Below are positions 43,998 through 53,580 of a DNA stretch of 64,000 nt, piece by piece (position 1 is the stretch's first letter; each line of letters opens with the position of its first letter). The stretch spans positions 2,220,001 through 2,284,000 of the forward strand of contig NZ_CP019609.1 in NCBI RefSeq assembly GCF_001998885.1, read 5' to 3'. The stretch comes from Vagococcus penaei. Its GTDB lineage: Bacteria; Bacillota; Bacilli; Lactobacillales; Vagococcaceae. Under the pieces are notes generated by a model. The model had not been told where the DNA came from and searched no databases. It worked only from the letters and a program-made list of their open reading frames with translations. The translations under genes were made by a program, and so were the position numbers.

Positions 43998-44665
43998 TGC
44001 AAAATTTACAAGAGTTGAATTTACTCCAACAATTTTTATATTATTTTGAACAAAACGGTAGTTATGTCTTAAGTCAATTCATGCGCCACTTTTTAATTTC
44101 AATTTATGGAGTACTGTTTGCAGCAATTGTCGGTATCCCGATTGGCATTTTAATTAGTCGCCGTACAAAAATGGCAGGTTGGGTTATTAGTATTGCTAAC
44201 CTAATACAAACAGTTCCCTCATTAGCGATGTTGTCAATTTTGATGTTGGGACTTGGTCTAGGTGTGAATACAGTAATCATTACAGTATTTTTATATTCTT
44301 TGTTACCGATTATTAAAAATACTTATACAGGAATGATCCAAGTAGATAAAAATATTTTAGATGTTGGTAAAGGAATGGGTATGACAATGTGGCAAAGACT
44401 GTATATGGTCGAATTACCACTATCAGTTTCTGTTATAATGGCTGGTATTCGTAATGCACTAGTTGTTGCTATTGGTATTACTGCTATCGGTTCTTTTGTT
44501 GGTGCTGGTGGGCTTGGTGACATCATTATTCGTGGGACTAACGCTACAGACGGCACAGCGATTATCTTAGTAGGTGCACTACCGACTGCATTTATGGCGA
44601 TTATCACAGATTGGGTCTTAGGTACGATTGAACGACGTTTAGATCCAGCTAGTAAACATTCTTAA
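43997..44665 (+). CDS. opuCD: Osmolyte ABC transporter permease (OpuCD-like)
   Basis: This 222-residue permease is a paralogue of the one at 42430, with about five to six helices and the coupling loop DVGKGMGMTMWQRLYMVELPLSVSVIMAGIRNAL. It overlaps the binding protein gene by one base and is the last gene of the operon before a terminator. Confidence 0.94.
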   Translation: MQNLQELNLLQQFLYYFEQNGSYVLSQFMRHFLISIYGVLFAAIVGIPIGILISRRTKMAGWVISIANLIQTVPSLAMLSILMLGLGLGVNTVIITVFLYSLLPIIKNTYTGMIQVDKNILDVGKGMGMTMWQRLYMVELPLSVSVIMAGIRNALVVAIGITAIGSFVGAGGLGDIIIRGTNATDGTAIILVGALPTAFMAIITDWVLGTIERRLDPASKHS

Positions 44666-44667
44666 AA

Positions 44668-44716
44668 TAAAAACCATCAAATGATTGTCAAAACAATCGT
44701 TTGGTGGTTTTTTATT
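44668..44716. terminator. Bidirectional terminator between convergent genes
   Basis: AAAACCATCAAATGATTG pairs with CAATCGTTTGGTGGTTTT (with G-T pairs). A T run follows on the plus strand and A residues precede on the other side. It serves the opuC operon and the convergent ABC exporter gene. Confidence 0.88.
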
Positions 44717-44718
44717 TG

Positions 44719-46434
44719 TTAAGCTCTAAATTGTGCATCATACAACGCGCGATATGCACCGTTTAACGCCATTAATTCTTCATGAGTTCCTTGCTCGGCA
44801 ATGCCTGTTTCGTTCACGACAACAATTCGTGTGGCATGTTTAATGGTTGCTAAACGATGGGCAATCATTAGAGTTGTCCGACCCTCTGATAAAGACATCA
44901 AAGATTCTTGAATAATGTTTTCTGTTTCAGTATCTAAAGCCGATGTTGCTTCGTCTAAAATTAAGATTGGTGGATTTTTCAAAAACATTCGAGCAATAGC
45001 GACTCGCTGTTTTTGCCCACCTGATAATTTAACCCCACGTTCGCCAATTATTGTGTCAAGACCATGTGGTAGATTATCAATCACTTGTTCTAAGTGTGCT
45101 AAGGCAACAGCATGTTGAATTTCTTGATCGGTAGCGTCTAATTTACCATAGGCAATATTTTCTTTTAGCGTGCCTGGGAAAAGAAAGACATCTTGTTGCA
45201 CAATCCCAATTTGTTGACGTAAACTATTTAAGCTAATATCTTCAATCGCTAAGCCATCAATTGTAATTGTTCCTTGATCAATGTCATAAAAACGAGGTAA
45301 TAGATTGCACAAGGTTGTTTTACCAGCTCCACTTGGCCCAACAAAAGCAATGATTTCACCAGCAGAAATGGTTAACGATAAATCGTCCAATACTTTTGTG
45401 CCATCACTGTAGCTGAAAGATACGTGATTATAAACAATATTTCCTGTTAAATTTGATACAGTAATAGCATCTGGCTTGTCTTTAATCGTAATGTCGCGAT
45501 CTAGCTCTTCAGCAAATCTCTTAAAACCGGCAAATCCTTTGGGATAACTTTCAATCATTGTATTAATTTTTTCAATCGGACGAGCAAAAACTGAAGCTAG
45601 TAAAATAAATCCAACAAAATTTCCTTCAGTAATTTCTCCTTGAATGGTAAAGTAAGCACCAAATAATAAAGCAAATAAACTAATTAAACGAATTAATAAA
45701 TAATTATAAGATGAACTAAGTGCCATTGTTTTATAAAAAGCTAGTTTTGATTGACGATACAATTGGTTTAATCCGCTAAATTTTTTACTTTCAAAGGATT
45801 CATTGGCAAAAGCTTTGGTGACACGAATACCACTGACACTTGCTTCAATACCTGAATTGAATTCACCAAGATTTTCATAAATTGTCGTATTGACCTTTGT
45901 CATTCGTTTGTTGAAAAATACCATGGCAATTGTAATAAATGGTACCATGATAGCGGTAATAATGGCTAACTGTGGATGAATAGAATACATTAAGGCAAAA
46001 GACCCAATTAAAGTCATAAATGTGATAAAAATATCTTCCGGACCATGATGAGCTAATTCGGAAATTTCAAATAAGTCGGTGGTTAACCGAGTCATCAATT
46101 TTCCTGTTTTTTGATTATCATAATAGTCAAATGGTTGTTTTTGCAAATGTTGAAACAATTCATCTCGCATATCTGTCTCAATATTAACACCTAATTTGTG
46201 GCCAAAATAAACAACAATATATTGCAAGCCAGTATTAACTAAATAAAAAACAAATAGGCCCAGTGATACTAAAATGATTAAGCTCAAGTCTTTACTTGGC
46301 ATAATCTTATCAATCGTTTGATTGACAATTACTGGAAAGGTTAATTCTAAAATAGCAGCTAACGTCGCACAACCAAAATCAAGTAAAAATAAAGCTCTAT
46401 AAGGTCGGTAATAACTAAAAAAACGTTTGAACAT
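44719..46434 (-). CDS. ABC exporter, fused membrane and ATPase domains
   Basis: This 571-residue half-transporter of the multidrug/lipid type works as a homo- or heterodimer. Six membrane helices lie in the first 300 residues, with the family pattern LMTRLTTDLFEISELAHHGPEDI. The nucleotide-binding domain shows Walker A GPSGAGKTTLCNL, signature LSGGQKQRVAIAR, Walker B ILILDEATSALD and the H-loop IAHRLATI. The ATG at 46434 follows AGGAGG; a longer frame from 46461 is less likely. The substrate cannot be read from the sequence. It is a single gene. Confidence 0.92.
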   Translation of the reverse strand: MFKRFFSYYRPYRALFLLDFGCATLAAILELTFPVIVNQTIDKIMPSKDLSLIILVSLGLFVFYLVNTGLQYIVVYFGHKLGVNIETDMRDELFQHLQKQPFDYYDNQKTGKLMTRLTTDLFEISELAHHGPEDIFITFMTLIGSFALMYSIHPQLAIITAIMVPFITIAMVFFNKRMTKVNTTIYENLGEFNSGIEASVSGIRVTKAFANESFESKKFSGLNQLYRQSKLAFYKTMALSSSYNYLLIRLISLFALLFGAYFTIQGEITEGNFVGFILLASVFARPIEKINTMIESYPKGFAGFKRFAEELDRDITIKDKPDAITVSNLTGNIVYNHVSFSYSDGTKVLDDLSLTISAGEIIAFVGPSGAGKTTLCNLLPRFYDIDQGTITIDGLAIEDISLNSLRQQIGIVQQDVFLFPGTLKENIAYGKLDATDQEIQHAVALAHLEQVIDNLPHGLDTIIGERGVKLSGGQKQRVAIARMFLKNPPILILDEATSALDTETENIIQESLMSLSEGRTTLMIAHRLATIKHATRIVVVNETGIAEQGTHEELMALNGAYRALYDAQFRA

Positions 46435-46636
46435 AAAAATCCTCCTAACAAATAATGACATGTCGCATTAACTATCTACTATAGCATAGAATTAAGAATT
46501 TATTAACTTTAGAGTGAGTAAGTAGTAGGGCAAATGAAGTTAACCGGTTATCGTATTTTTAATTAGTAGAAAAACAAGACTATCGAATTTTTTAGAATCC
46601 TGTATAATAGCTAATGATGGAAGTGAGGGGTAATTT

Positions 46637-48394
46637 ATGAATGACGTATTACGTTTATTAGAGGAAAAATTTGGCTACCAAACATTGCGAACAGGACAGG
46701 CAGAAATTATCCAAGCAATATTACAAAAACAAGATGTCTTAGGTATTATGCCAACAGGTGGCGGAAAATCAATTTGTTATCAACTACCTGCCTTAATGCT
46801 TGAGGGCTTAACATTAGTCGTCTCACCATTAATTTCCTTGATGAAAGATCAAGTGGATAGCTTAAATGACATGGGAATTTCAGCCACCTATATTAATAGC
46901 TCGCTTGATTATCAAGCAATCCGTGAGCGTCTGGGTCAAGCCGCGCGTGGTGAAATTGATTTGTTGTATGTGGCGCCAGAGCGATTAGCAACAGCTGATT
47001 TTTTAGAGCTACTTCGCCACGTCACGATTGATTTAGTAGCAATTGACGAAGCACATTGTATTTCACAGTGGGGCCATGATTTTCGTCCCAGTTACTTAAA
47101 TTTAGCTGAAACGCTGCGCTCCTTTTCACCACGACCGACAATTGTTGCTTTGACGGCAACTGCCACACCCGAAGTGGCAACAGATATTTGCGAGTTATTA
47201 TCGATTCCTGTAACTAATCAAATCAAGACGGGTTTTGCACGCAAAAATTTAGCATTTCAGGTTGTTAAAGATCAACGTGATAATTATTTATTAGAGTTTT
47301 TAAAAATGAATGCCACTCAGTCTGGAATTATTTATGCTAGTACACGAAAAGAAGTCGAACGTATTTTTCGATTGATTCAGCACAAAGGCTTCAAAGTTGG
47401 TAAATACCATGGTGGTATGACAGAAGAGGAACGGACCATGAATCAAGAAGATTTTACTTTTGACCGCATTCAAGTTATGGTGGCCACAAATGCTTTTGGT
47501 ATGGGGATTAATAAAAGTAATGTGCGTTTTGTCATTCATGCACAAATGCCTGGTAACTTAGAGTCATATTATCAAGAGGCTGGACGTGCTGGTCGTGACG
47601 GACTGCCTAGTGAAGCGATTTTATTGTACGGGGCACAAGATAGCCAAATTCATCAGTTTTTTATTGAACAATCGGATTCATCACTTGATTACAAGCAACA
47701 TGAATATTTAAAGTTACGCGAGATGAGCCAGTATGCACATACTCAAATGTGTTTGCAATGCTATATTTTACGGTATTTTGGTGAGCAGGGTGAGGAGTGT
47801 GGTCAATGTAGTAACTGTCTTGATGAACGGGAATCAGTCGATATTACTTTGGTGGCCCAAAAAGTTTTATCGTGTGTTAAACGTATGGATGAAAAATTTG
47901 GAAAGACACTAGTTGGAAAAGTGTTGACTGGCTCAAGTGATCAGAAAGTGACACAGTGGAAGTTTCAACAATTGAGTACTTATGGTTTGATGGCAGATTG
48001 GACTTTGAAAGAAGTTGTTCAATTAATTGATTATCTAACTGCGGAAGGTTATCTGCTTCCCTCTCAAGGTCAATATCCGGCTTTATCGCTGTCCCATTCA
48101 GGCATTGAGGTATTATTGGGTAGACAAATTGTCTATCGTAAACAAGCGGTAATTAAAAAACTTGAATTAGATACGGAATTATTACGTAAAATGAAGGAAC
48201 TGCGTACGGATTTAGCTTCGGAACAAAACTTACCGCCATATGTTGTTTTTTCAGATAAAACATTACAAGAACTAGCCGAAAAACAACCACAAACGGCACT
48301 AGAATTTCTTCAAATTAAAGGTGTTGGTCAAAATAAACTAGATAAATATGGCGATGTCTTTATGTCGCTGATCAAAGAGCATAGTGGGATATAA
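46637..48394 (+). CDS. recQ: ATP-dependent DNA helicase RecQ
   Basis: This 585-residue superfamily 2 helicase unwinds recombination and replication intermediates. It has Walker A MPTGGGKSICYQ, DEAH (AIDEAHCISQWGHDFR, including the RecQ aromatic-rich loop), TATATPEV and motif VI QEAGRAGRDG. The zinc-binding cysteines appear in CLQCYILRYFG and CGQCSNC. An RQC winged helix and a C-terminal HRDC domain (about 510-580) follow. The start follows GTGAGGGG. It is monocistronic with a strong terminator. Confidence 0.94.
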   Translation: MNDVLRLLEEKFGYQTLRTGQAEIIQAILQKQDVLGIMPTGGGKSICYQLPALMLEGLTLVVSPLISLMKDQVDSLNDMGISATYINSSLDYQAIRERLGQAARGEIDLLYVAPERLATADFLELLRHVTIDLVAIDEAHCISQWGHDFRPSYLNLAETLRSFSPRPTIVALTATATPEVATDICELLSIPVTNQIKTGFARKNLAFQVVKDQRDNYLLEFLKMNATQSGIIYASTRKEVERIFRLIQHKGFKVGKYHGGMTEEERTMNQEDFTFDRIQVMVATNAFGMGINKSNVRFVIHAQMPGNLESYYQEAGRAGRDGLPSEAILLYGAQDSQIHQFFIEQSDSSLDYKQHEYLKLREMSQYAHTQMCLQCYILRYFGEQGEECGQCSNCLDERESVDITLVAQKVLSCVKRMDEKFGKTLVGKVLTGSSDQKVTQWKFQQLSTYGLMADWTLKEVVQLIDYLTAEGYLLPSQGQYPALSLSHSGIEVLLGRQIVYRKQAVIKKLELDTELLRKMKELRTDLASEQNLPPYVVFSDKTLQELAEKQPQTALEFLQIKGVGQNKLDKYGDVFMSLIKEHSGI

Positions 48395-48401
48395 TCAATT
48401 T

Positions 48402-48442
48402 AGTTGTAGCTACGATAACTTATCGTAGCTACAACTTTTTTA
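48402..48442 (+). terminator. Rho-independent terminator
   Basis: A 16-17-bp near-perfect stem AGTTGTAGCTACGATAA / TTATCGTAGCTACAACT with a minimal loop and six T residues ends recQ. Confidence 0.93.
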
Positions 48443-48577
48443 ATAACGTATATTATTTTATTGTTACTCGATATCAACTAGATTTTTTACAATAAATACA
48501 CTATAATTAAACAAATATCAGCCATTCAAGGTTGCTATTGCTTATTATTAAATAACGGGAAGGGGAAATTATAGGGG

Positions 48578-49612
48578 ATGAAAAAATTAATTATTTATTC
48601 ATGTATGGGGATGCTAGTGGCTTTAAGTGGTTGTTCGAATGAGAAAAAAGTTAATCAGACAAATCACTCTGAAGTCGAAAAAACGAGTCAATCAAGTGTT
48701 ACAAAGAGTCAAGTAATCTCTGGAAAAAATCAGAGCGATGTGACGTTTGCCGAGCAGAGAGATGATTATGACGTGGTATCTGGTGCGACACAAACGACTT
48801 TTGGTTCAAATCCAAAAGCAAAATATAGCAAAGAAGAAAAGCTCGCTAAAATGTTTTGGAGCAATCAACCACCATTAGGGTATTTGGAGGGTTACTATTA
48901 TCATAATGAAGGACAATTTGAAGGTGGTAATTACGGGATTGTTGAAGTCGTTACGAATCAAGAAACAAATGATATTTTAAATGTTGAATTTACAGAGTTT
49001 GCCAGTGACCCATATTATGAAGAGAAGTATTCGGGTGTCAATAAACGTTTATCGGATTATGCATTTTTTCAAGCGGCTAATCCTCGCACAGATGATACTT
49101 TGGTGACCGTTGTTAATGGGATTACATTTGTTGAGCAACAAATGCGAGAAGAAAATCGTGTAACTGGTGAGTTTGAAACAGTCAAAGGATCATCTAACTC
49201 TGCTAGAAAAGGATTTATGCCTTTAGCAGCACAAATGGACCAGTGGATTCGTGAGCCGTATAATGCGATGTATTATGGTTATGCCGAAGAATTAGACAAT
49301 GGATTAATTGGACGATTACAGATAGTCACAACTGATGGAAAAATAACTGATGTCAGATACGATGAATATTTTGCCGATATACCCGAAAAAATGACCGACG
49401 AGGCTCTTAAACCATTTTATCGACAATCTAAATATTATTCTCTAGATTATAATCAGGAAACTAATCATGACTTTGTTAAATTTGCGGATGCACTTAAAAA
49501 AGATGTCATTAACAATCAAGAGCTATTTAGTTCGAATGAAAAATTGAAGGAGCATCCATCTTATCCTATTTATGAATCACTCGCAAAACAATTAAAAGGA
49601 TTAGGCAAGTAA
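48578..49612 (+). CDS. Lipoprotein with FMN-binding-like motif (PplA-like)
   Basis: This 344-residue surface lipoprotein has lipobox ALSGC with Cys19 and a polar linker to about residue 60. DYDVVSGATQTT (about 63-74) matches the D-x-x-[ST]-G-A-[ST] flavinylation motif that ApbE enzymes modify. The rest resembles FMN-binding domains of PplA-type extracellular electron transfer proteins: a GYYYHNEGQFEGGNYGIVEV region, then a degenerate second motif ETVKGSSNSARKGFMPLA near 200-217, and a further half domain to the end. No other electron-transfer genes are adjacent. Covalent FMN is inferred. Confidence 0.7.
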   Translation: MKKLIIYSCMGMLVALSGCSNEKKVNQTNHSEVEKTSQSSVTKSQVISGKNQSDVTFAEQRDDYDVVSGATQTTFGSNPKAKYSKEEKLAKMFWSNQPPLGYLEGYYYHNEGQFEGGNYGIVEVVTNQETNDILNVEFTEFASDPYYEEKYSGVNKRLSDYAFFQAANPRTDDTLVTVVNGITFVEQQMREENRVTGEFETVKGSSNSARKGFMPLAAQMDQWIREPYNAMYYGYAEELDNGLIGRLQIVTTDGKITDVRYDEYFADIPEKMTDEALKPFYRQSKYYSLDYNQETNHDFVKFADALKKDVINNQELFSSNEKLKEHPSYPIYESLAKQLKGLGK

Positions 49613-49629
49613 ACTTAGTAATTTAATTA

Positions 49630-49668
49630 AGCAGTCAATAAGTGTACAATAGGTTGATTGCTTTTTAT
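49630..49668 (+). terminator. Probable terminator
   Basis: AAGCAGTCAA and TTGATTGCTT form a stem with one bulge and a loop of about 15 bases, followed by TTTTAT. It follows the lipoprotein gene. Confidence 0.6.
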
Positions 49669-49674
49669 AGGAAA

Positions 49675-49688
49675 TGTAATCGATTACA
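49675..49688. promoter_or_regulatory. Catabolite-responsive element (cre)
   Basis: TGTAATCGATTACA is a perfect palindrome and a full match to the CcpA consensus TGWAANCGNTNWCA. It lies about 205 bp upstream of the acyl-CoA dehydrogenase start, near the promoter region, and predicts glucose repression of that gene. Confidence 0.8.
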
Positions 49689-49784
49689 ATAAATCTGATT
49701 TTAGCAACTTATTTTTAACCTTTTTTTATGGGAAGAAATTCGTAAAGTAACGTGTAACGCTTGTTTTGTAAGGGGTTTCTATTC

Positions 49785-49803
49785 CTATTAGTTTTACTAA
49801 TAG
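49785..49803. promoter_or_regulatory. 19-bp palindromic operator, copy 1
   Basis: CTATTAGTTTTACTAATAG is a near-perfect palindrome upstream of the acyl-CoA dehydrogenase gene. The identical 19-mer occurs upstream of the thiolase operon at 52247. In both places a TTGGTCAA block and a TAAGAT hexamer follow at similar distance. The LysR-type regulator encoded between the two units is the natural candidate to bind it. Confidence 0.75.
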
Positions 49804-49893
49804 AAAACATAACATTTGTTAAGTGGCGGTTTGGTCAAATTCGACGTAAGATTTAGGTGTTAAAACAATTACTCAAAGAGGAGAGAAAAAATA

Positions 49894-51096
49894 ATGTCAT
49901 ACTTAGAAGAATTGAAAGATTTTTATCCGTTAGATTTGTATTCGTTTTCAAAAAAATTAACAGAAGGTGAATTTACAATTCTTAAAAAATTACGTCATGT
50001 ATTAGAAACAGATGTAAAACCTGTTGTTAATGAGCACTGGGAAAAAGGAGAATTTCCTTTTAAAGAATTCCAAAAAGTTGCTGAAGTTGGAATTATGAAC
50101 AGCCCACTATTATTTGAAGGCCGCGAATCTTCAAGAAAACCAAGTGAATTATATAATGCATTCTTATATTTAGAATTAGCTAAAATGGATGCATCAATTG
50201 CTACATTCTATACAGTTCACGGTGGTTTATGTTACAACACGATTCTTTTAGGTGGTAGTGAAGAACAAATCGCTCACTATGCTCCAAAAGTAGCATCATT
50301 TGAATGGCAAGGTTGTTTTGGTTTAACTGAGCCTGATCATGGTTCCGATATTGCTGGTGGATTAGCAACAACTGCTGAGAAAAAAGGCGATAAATGGATT
50401 TTAAATGGTGAAAAACGTTGGATTGGTGGCGCAAATACTGCCGATATCTTACCAATCTTTGCAAGAGATACTGCTGATAACAAAATCAAATGTTTTGTTG
50501 TCCCTGGAGGATCTAAAGGCTTGAAAGTTGATGTTATTCAACAAAAAGTTGCTTTACGCGAAGTTCAAAATGGTCATATCTACTTAGATAACGTTGAAGT
50601 AGATGATAGCACTCGCTTAGTTAACATCAATGGCTTTAAAGATGTTTCAAGAATTTTACGTTCAACACGTGCTGACATTGCTCATTTAGCAATGGGAATG
50701 ACTTATGGTTCATTAGAATCAGCATTAAAATATGTTAAAGAACGTGATCAATTTGGTCGTAAAGTATCTTCATTCCAATTAGTTCAAGAAAAATTAGCAC
50801 GTATGGAAGCAAACGTTGTTGCCACAATGGCTTACTCAGTACAATTAGCAACTTTACAAGAAGAAGGATACTTCTTAGAAGAAAACTCTGCTTTAGCTAA
50901 AATGCATAACGCATTAAGAATGCGTGAAACGGTTGCCTTAGGACGTGAAGTTTGTGGTGGAAATGGTATCACTTTAGATACTGACGTAGCACGATTCTTC
51001 GCTGATGGAGAAGCAATTTACTCATATGAAGGAACTCATGAAATCAATGCTTTATTAGTTGGTCGTCACTTAACTGGTACTAGCGCATTTGTATAA
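49894..51096 (+). CDS. Acyl-CoA dehydrogenase
   Basis: This 400-residue flavoprotein catalyses alpha,beta-dehydrogenation of an acyl-CoA. It has the N-terminal helical domain, the FAD-binding middle domain (CFGLTEPDHGSDIAGG, WILNGEKRWIGGA) and the C-terminal domain (RDQFGRKVSSFQLVQEKLARM, CGGNGI). The catalytic glutamate is present in the IYSYEGTHEIN motif near residue 380. The start follows GAGGAGAG. It is its own transcription unit, with a cre site and palindromic operator upstream. Substrate chain length cannot be told. No etfAB genes are in the window. Confidence 0.92.
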   Translation: MSYLEELKDFYPLDLYSFSKKLTEGEFTILKKLRHVLETDVKPVVNEHWEKGEFPFKEFQKVAEVGIMNSPLLFEGRESSRKPSELYNAFLYLELAKMDASIATFYTVHGGLCYNTILLGGSEEQIAHYAPKVASFEWQGCFGLTEPDHGSDIAGGLATTAEKKGDKWILNGEKRWIGGANTADILPIFARDTADNKIKCFVVPGGSKGLKVDVIQQKVALREVQNGHIYLDNVEVDDSTRLVNINGFKDVSRILRSTRADIAHLAMGMTYGSLESALKYVKERDQFGRKVSSFQLVQEKLARMEANVVATMAYSVQLATLQEEGYFLEENSALAKMHNALRMRETVALGREVCGGNGITLDTDVARFFADGEAIYSYEGTHEINALLVGRHLTGTSAFV

Positions 51097-51207
51097 AACG
51101 AAAAAACAAACAGAACTTTATCGCTTTAGCTCTGTTTGTTTTTCTTTTTTTGTGGAATATAGTATATTGTTCTTAACTAACAATTACAAGCGAAAGAGGT
51201 AGGATGG

Positions 51208-52110
51208 ATGGATATTCAGCAATTGTATTATTTTATGAATATTGTCGAGTGTGGGTGTAATTTATCTTTAGCTGCAAAGAAGATTCACATTACTCAGTCA
51301 GCGTTAAGCCAATTAATTATTAATTTTGAAACTAATGAAGAACTTGTATTATTTTATCGTAAAAATGGACGTTTAGACTCGTTAACGCCTAGTGGAGAAA
51401 AGCTGTATGTCTATGCTCAAGAGATAACAAAGCTGCATGAGCAGATGAATCAGATGGTTCGTAAAGAGGCTGCGAAACAAAAAGGAACGATTCGGATTGG
51501 TTTACCTTCACTAATTTTAAGGATATTTTTCTCATCATTTTTCCCAAAATTATCCGTTGATAATACGAATATTAAAATTGAAATTGTTGAAGGTGGTAGC
51601 AACTATCTACGGAAAATGTTATTTAAAAATGATTTAGATTATGCGATTTTAATTGAACCAACCAACTTAGATACCAAAAGTTTTGAAGAGCACGTCATTC
51701 AAATTGATGAAATGACTGCCTTTGTTTATCATGATCATCCATTAGCTTATCGTCCTTTATTGCACTGGGAAGACTTGAAACCGTATCCGATTGCAACGTT
51801 TAATGAAACATATACAACCAATGAATTAGTCCGTAATAAATTGCGTAAAGTCGGTTTAGAAGAGGGGATTAAACTGGAATCGTCTTCATGGGATTATCTA
51901 GTTGAGGCAACTCAAGAATCAAATATCATTACGATTTTACCTTCACCAATTGAGCGGACTATGGATAAAACGTTATTTAAAGAAATTCACTTTAAAGATC
52001 CAATCCCATTTAATGTGCTGCTATGTCGACCGATTAAACAGAGTTATAGTGATGTTGAAAGCAGTGTATATGAATCGATTTTAAGATATTTTTACCAACC
52101 AGTTATTTAA
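51208..52110 (+). CDS. LysR-type transcriptional regulator
   Basis: This 300-residue regulator has an N-terminal winged helix (QQLYYFMNIVECGCNLSLAAKKIHITQSALSQLIINFE) and a LysR substrate-binding domain (KGTIRIGLPSLILRIFFSSFFPKL onward, about 90-295). It lies between the acyl-CoA dehydrogenase gene and the thiolase operon, both of which have the same 19-bp palindrome upstream. It is therefore the likely activator or repressor of the pathway. The effector, perhaps a short-chain acyl-CoA or fatty acid, is inference. The start follows AAGAGGTAGG. Confidence 0.9.
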   Translation: MDIQQLYYFMNIVECGCNLSLAAKKIHITQSALSQLIINFETNEELVLFYRKNGRLDSLTPSGEKLYVYAQEITKLHEQMNQMVRKEAAKQKGTIRIGLPSLILRIFFSSFFPKLSVDNTNIKIEIVEGGSNYLRKMLFKNDLDYAILIEPTNLDTKSFEEHVIQIDEMTAFVYHDHPLAYRPLLHWEDLKPYPIATFNETYTTNELVRNKLRKVGLEEGIKLESSSWDYLVEATQESNIITILPSPIERTMDKTLFKEIHFKDPIPFNVLLCRPIKQSYSDVESSVYESILRYFYQPVI

Positions 52111-52246
52111 GAAATAAAATTAGCTATGATGAATTTTGAGGATATATCAATTTATCATGACTATTTTTTTTATTAATTTGTTTAATAAGTGATGAAATTA
52201 AGGGAATATAATATACATTCTTCGCCAAAAATTCCTTTTTAAAAAC

Positions 52247-52265
52247 CTATTAGTTTTACTAATAG
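52247..52265. promoter_or_regulatory. 19-bp palindromic operator, copy 2
   Basis: This is the same 19-mer as at 49785-49803, here extended by one base pair on each side to a 21-bp palindrome. It lies about 95 bp upstream of the thiolase start. The downstream TTGGTCAA block and TATAAGAT are also shared, so the two promoters appear to be co-regulated. Confidence 0.75.
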
Positions 52266-52360
52266 GTAAGATAATAATTACTTGTTAGATTTTTTGGTCA
52301 ATTCAATATAAGATAGGTATGTAAAATAAAACGCTTTAAACAGACGTAGGAGGAATAGTA

Positions 52361-53542
52361 GTGAAAGAAGTAGTCATTGTAGCAGCAAGAAGAAGTCCAA
52401 TTGGTTCTTTTGGAGGCAGCTTGAAAAATATAAATGCCGTAGAATTAGGCCAAAAAGTTGTTGTAGAAACATTAAAGGATATTAACTTAGATCCAGCTGA
52501 AGTTGATGAAGTTATCTTAGGTAATGTTTTATCTGGTGGTCTTGGACAAAATGTTTCAAGACAAATTGCTATCAACGCTGGTATCCCTCAAGATGCTTCA
52601 GCATTTACAATTAATAAAGTTTGTGGGTCTGGTTTGAAATCAGTTATCCTAGGTGCTCAATCAATTATGTTGGGTGATAATGAAGTAGTAGTTGTTGGTG
52701 GTTCTGAAAGTATGAGTCAAGCACCATACGTATTACCAACTGCACGTTACGGACAACGTATGGGTGATGGTAAAATCGTTGATACTATGTTATCTGATGG
52801 TCTGACTGATGCTTTCCACGGTATTCATATGGGAATTACAGCTGAGAACATTGCTGAAAAATATGGTTTCACACGCGAAGCTCAAGATGAGTTTGCGGCT
52901 AAGAGCCAAAACAAAGCAGAAAAAGCTATCAAAGAAGGTCGCTTCAAAGATGAAATTGTACCAATTGAGATTCCACAACGTAAAGGTGAACCAGTTATTT
53001 TCGCTCAAGATGAGTTTCCAAGATTTGGTTCAACTGCTGAATCTTTAGGTAAATTACGTCCTGCATTTAAAAAAGATGGTACAGTAACTGCTGGTAATGC
53101 ATCTGGAATTAATGATGGCGCAGCTATTTTAGTTTTAATGACTCGCGAAAAAGCAGAAAAATTAGGCTTAGAAGTCTTAGCATCTGTTGTATCTTATGCT
53201 TCTGCTGGTGTTGATCCATTAATCATGGGTACTGGACCAATTAGCGCAACTAAAAAAGCGCTAGCTAAAGCTGAGATGAGTGTAGATGATTTAGAATTAG
53301 TTGAGTCAAATGAAGCTTTCGCTGCTCAAGCAATGAGTGTAGCACAAGAATTAAACTTAAATGAAGACATTACAAACGTTAATGGTGGTGCAATTTCTCT
53401 AGGTCATCCAATCGGAGCAAGTGGTGCACGTATTTTAGTATCATTAATCCATGAAATGAAAAAACGTGATGCTAAAAAAGGTCTAGCAACTCTATGTATT
53501 GGTGGCGGACAAGGAATTTCTTTAGTAATTAAAAGAGATTAA
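52361..53542 (+). CDS. Acetyl-CoA C-acetyltransferase (thiolase)
   Basis: This 393-residue thiolase interconverts two acetyl-CoA and acetoacetyl-CoA, or cleaves 3-ketoacyl-CoA. The nucleophile Cys is in [10 protein letters not shown] (about residue 88), the active-site His in [16 protein letters not shown] (about 350) and the second Cys in LCIGGGQG (about 380). The length is typical of biosynthetic-type thiolases. It begins an operon of seven genes with short spacing that encodes a full set of beta-oxidation or butyrate-type steps. The GTG start follows TAGGAGG. Confidence 0.94.
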   Translation: MKEVVIVAARRSPIGSFGGSLKNINAVELGQKVVVETLKDINLDPAEVDEVILGNVLSGGLGQNVSRQIAINAGIPQDASAFTINKVCGSGLKSVILGAQSIMLGDNEVVVVGGSESMSQAPYVLPTARYGQRMGDGKIVDTMLSDGLTDAFHGIHMGITAENIAEKYGFTREAQDEFAAKSQNKAEKAIKEGRFKDEIVPIEIPQRKGEPVIFAQDEFPRFGSTAESLGKLRPAFKKDGTVTAGNASGINDGAAILVLMTREKAEKLGLEVLASVVSYASAGVDPLIMGTGPISATKKALAKAEMSVDDLELVESNEAFAAQAMSVAQELNLNEDITNVNGGAISLGHPIGASGARILVSLIHEMKKRDAKKGLATLCIGGGQGISLVIKRD

Positions 53543-53580
53543 TACCCAAAGTAAAAGTTAAGTAGGAGAGGGAAAATACA

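Noticed and set aside
52331-52346. A cre site before the thiolase gene (AAAACGCTTTAA)
   Set aside because: At least three mismatches to the CcpA consensus, much weaker than the sites at 49675 and 61109.
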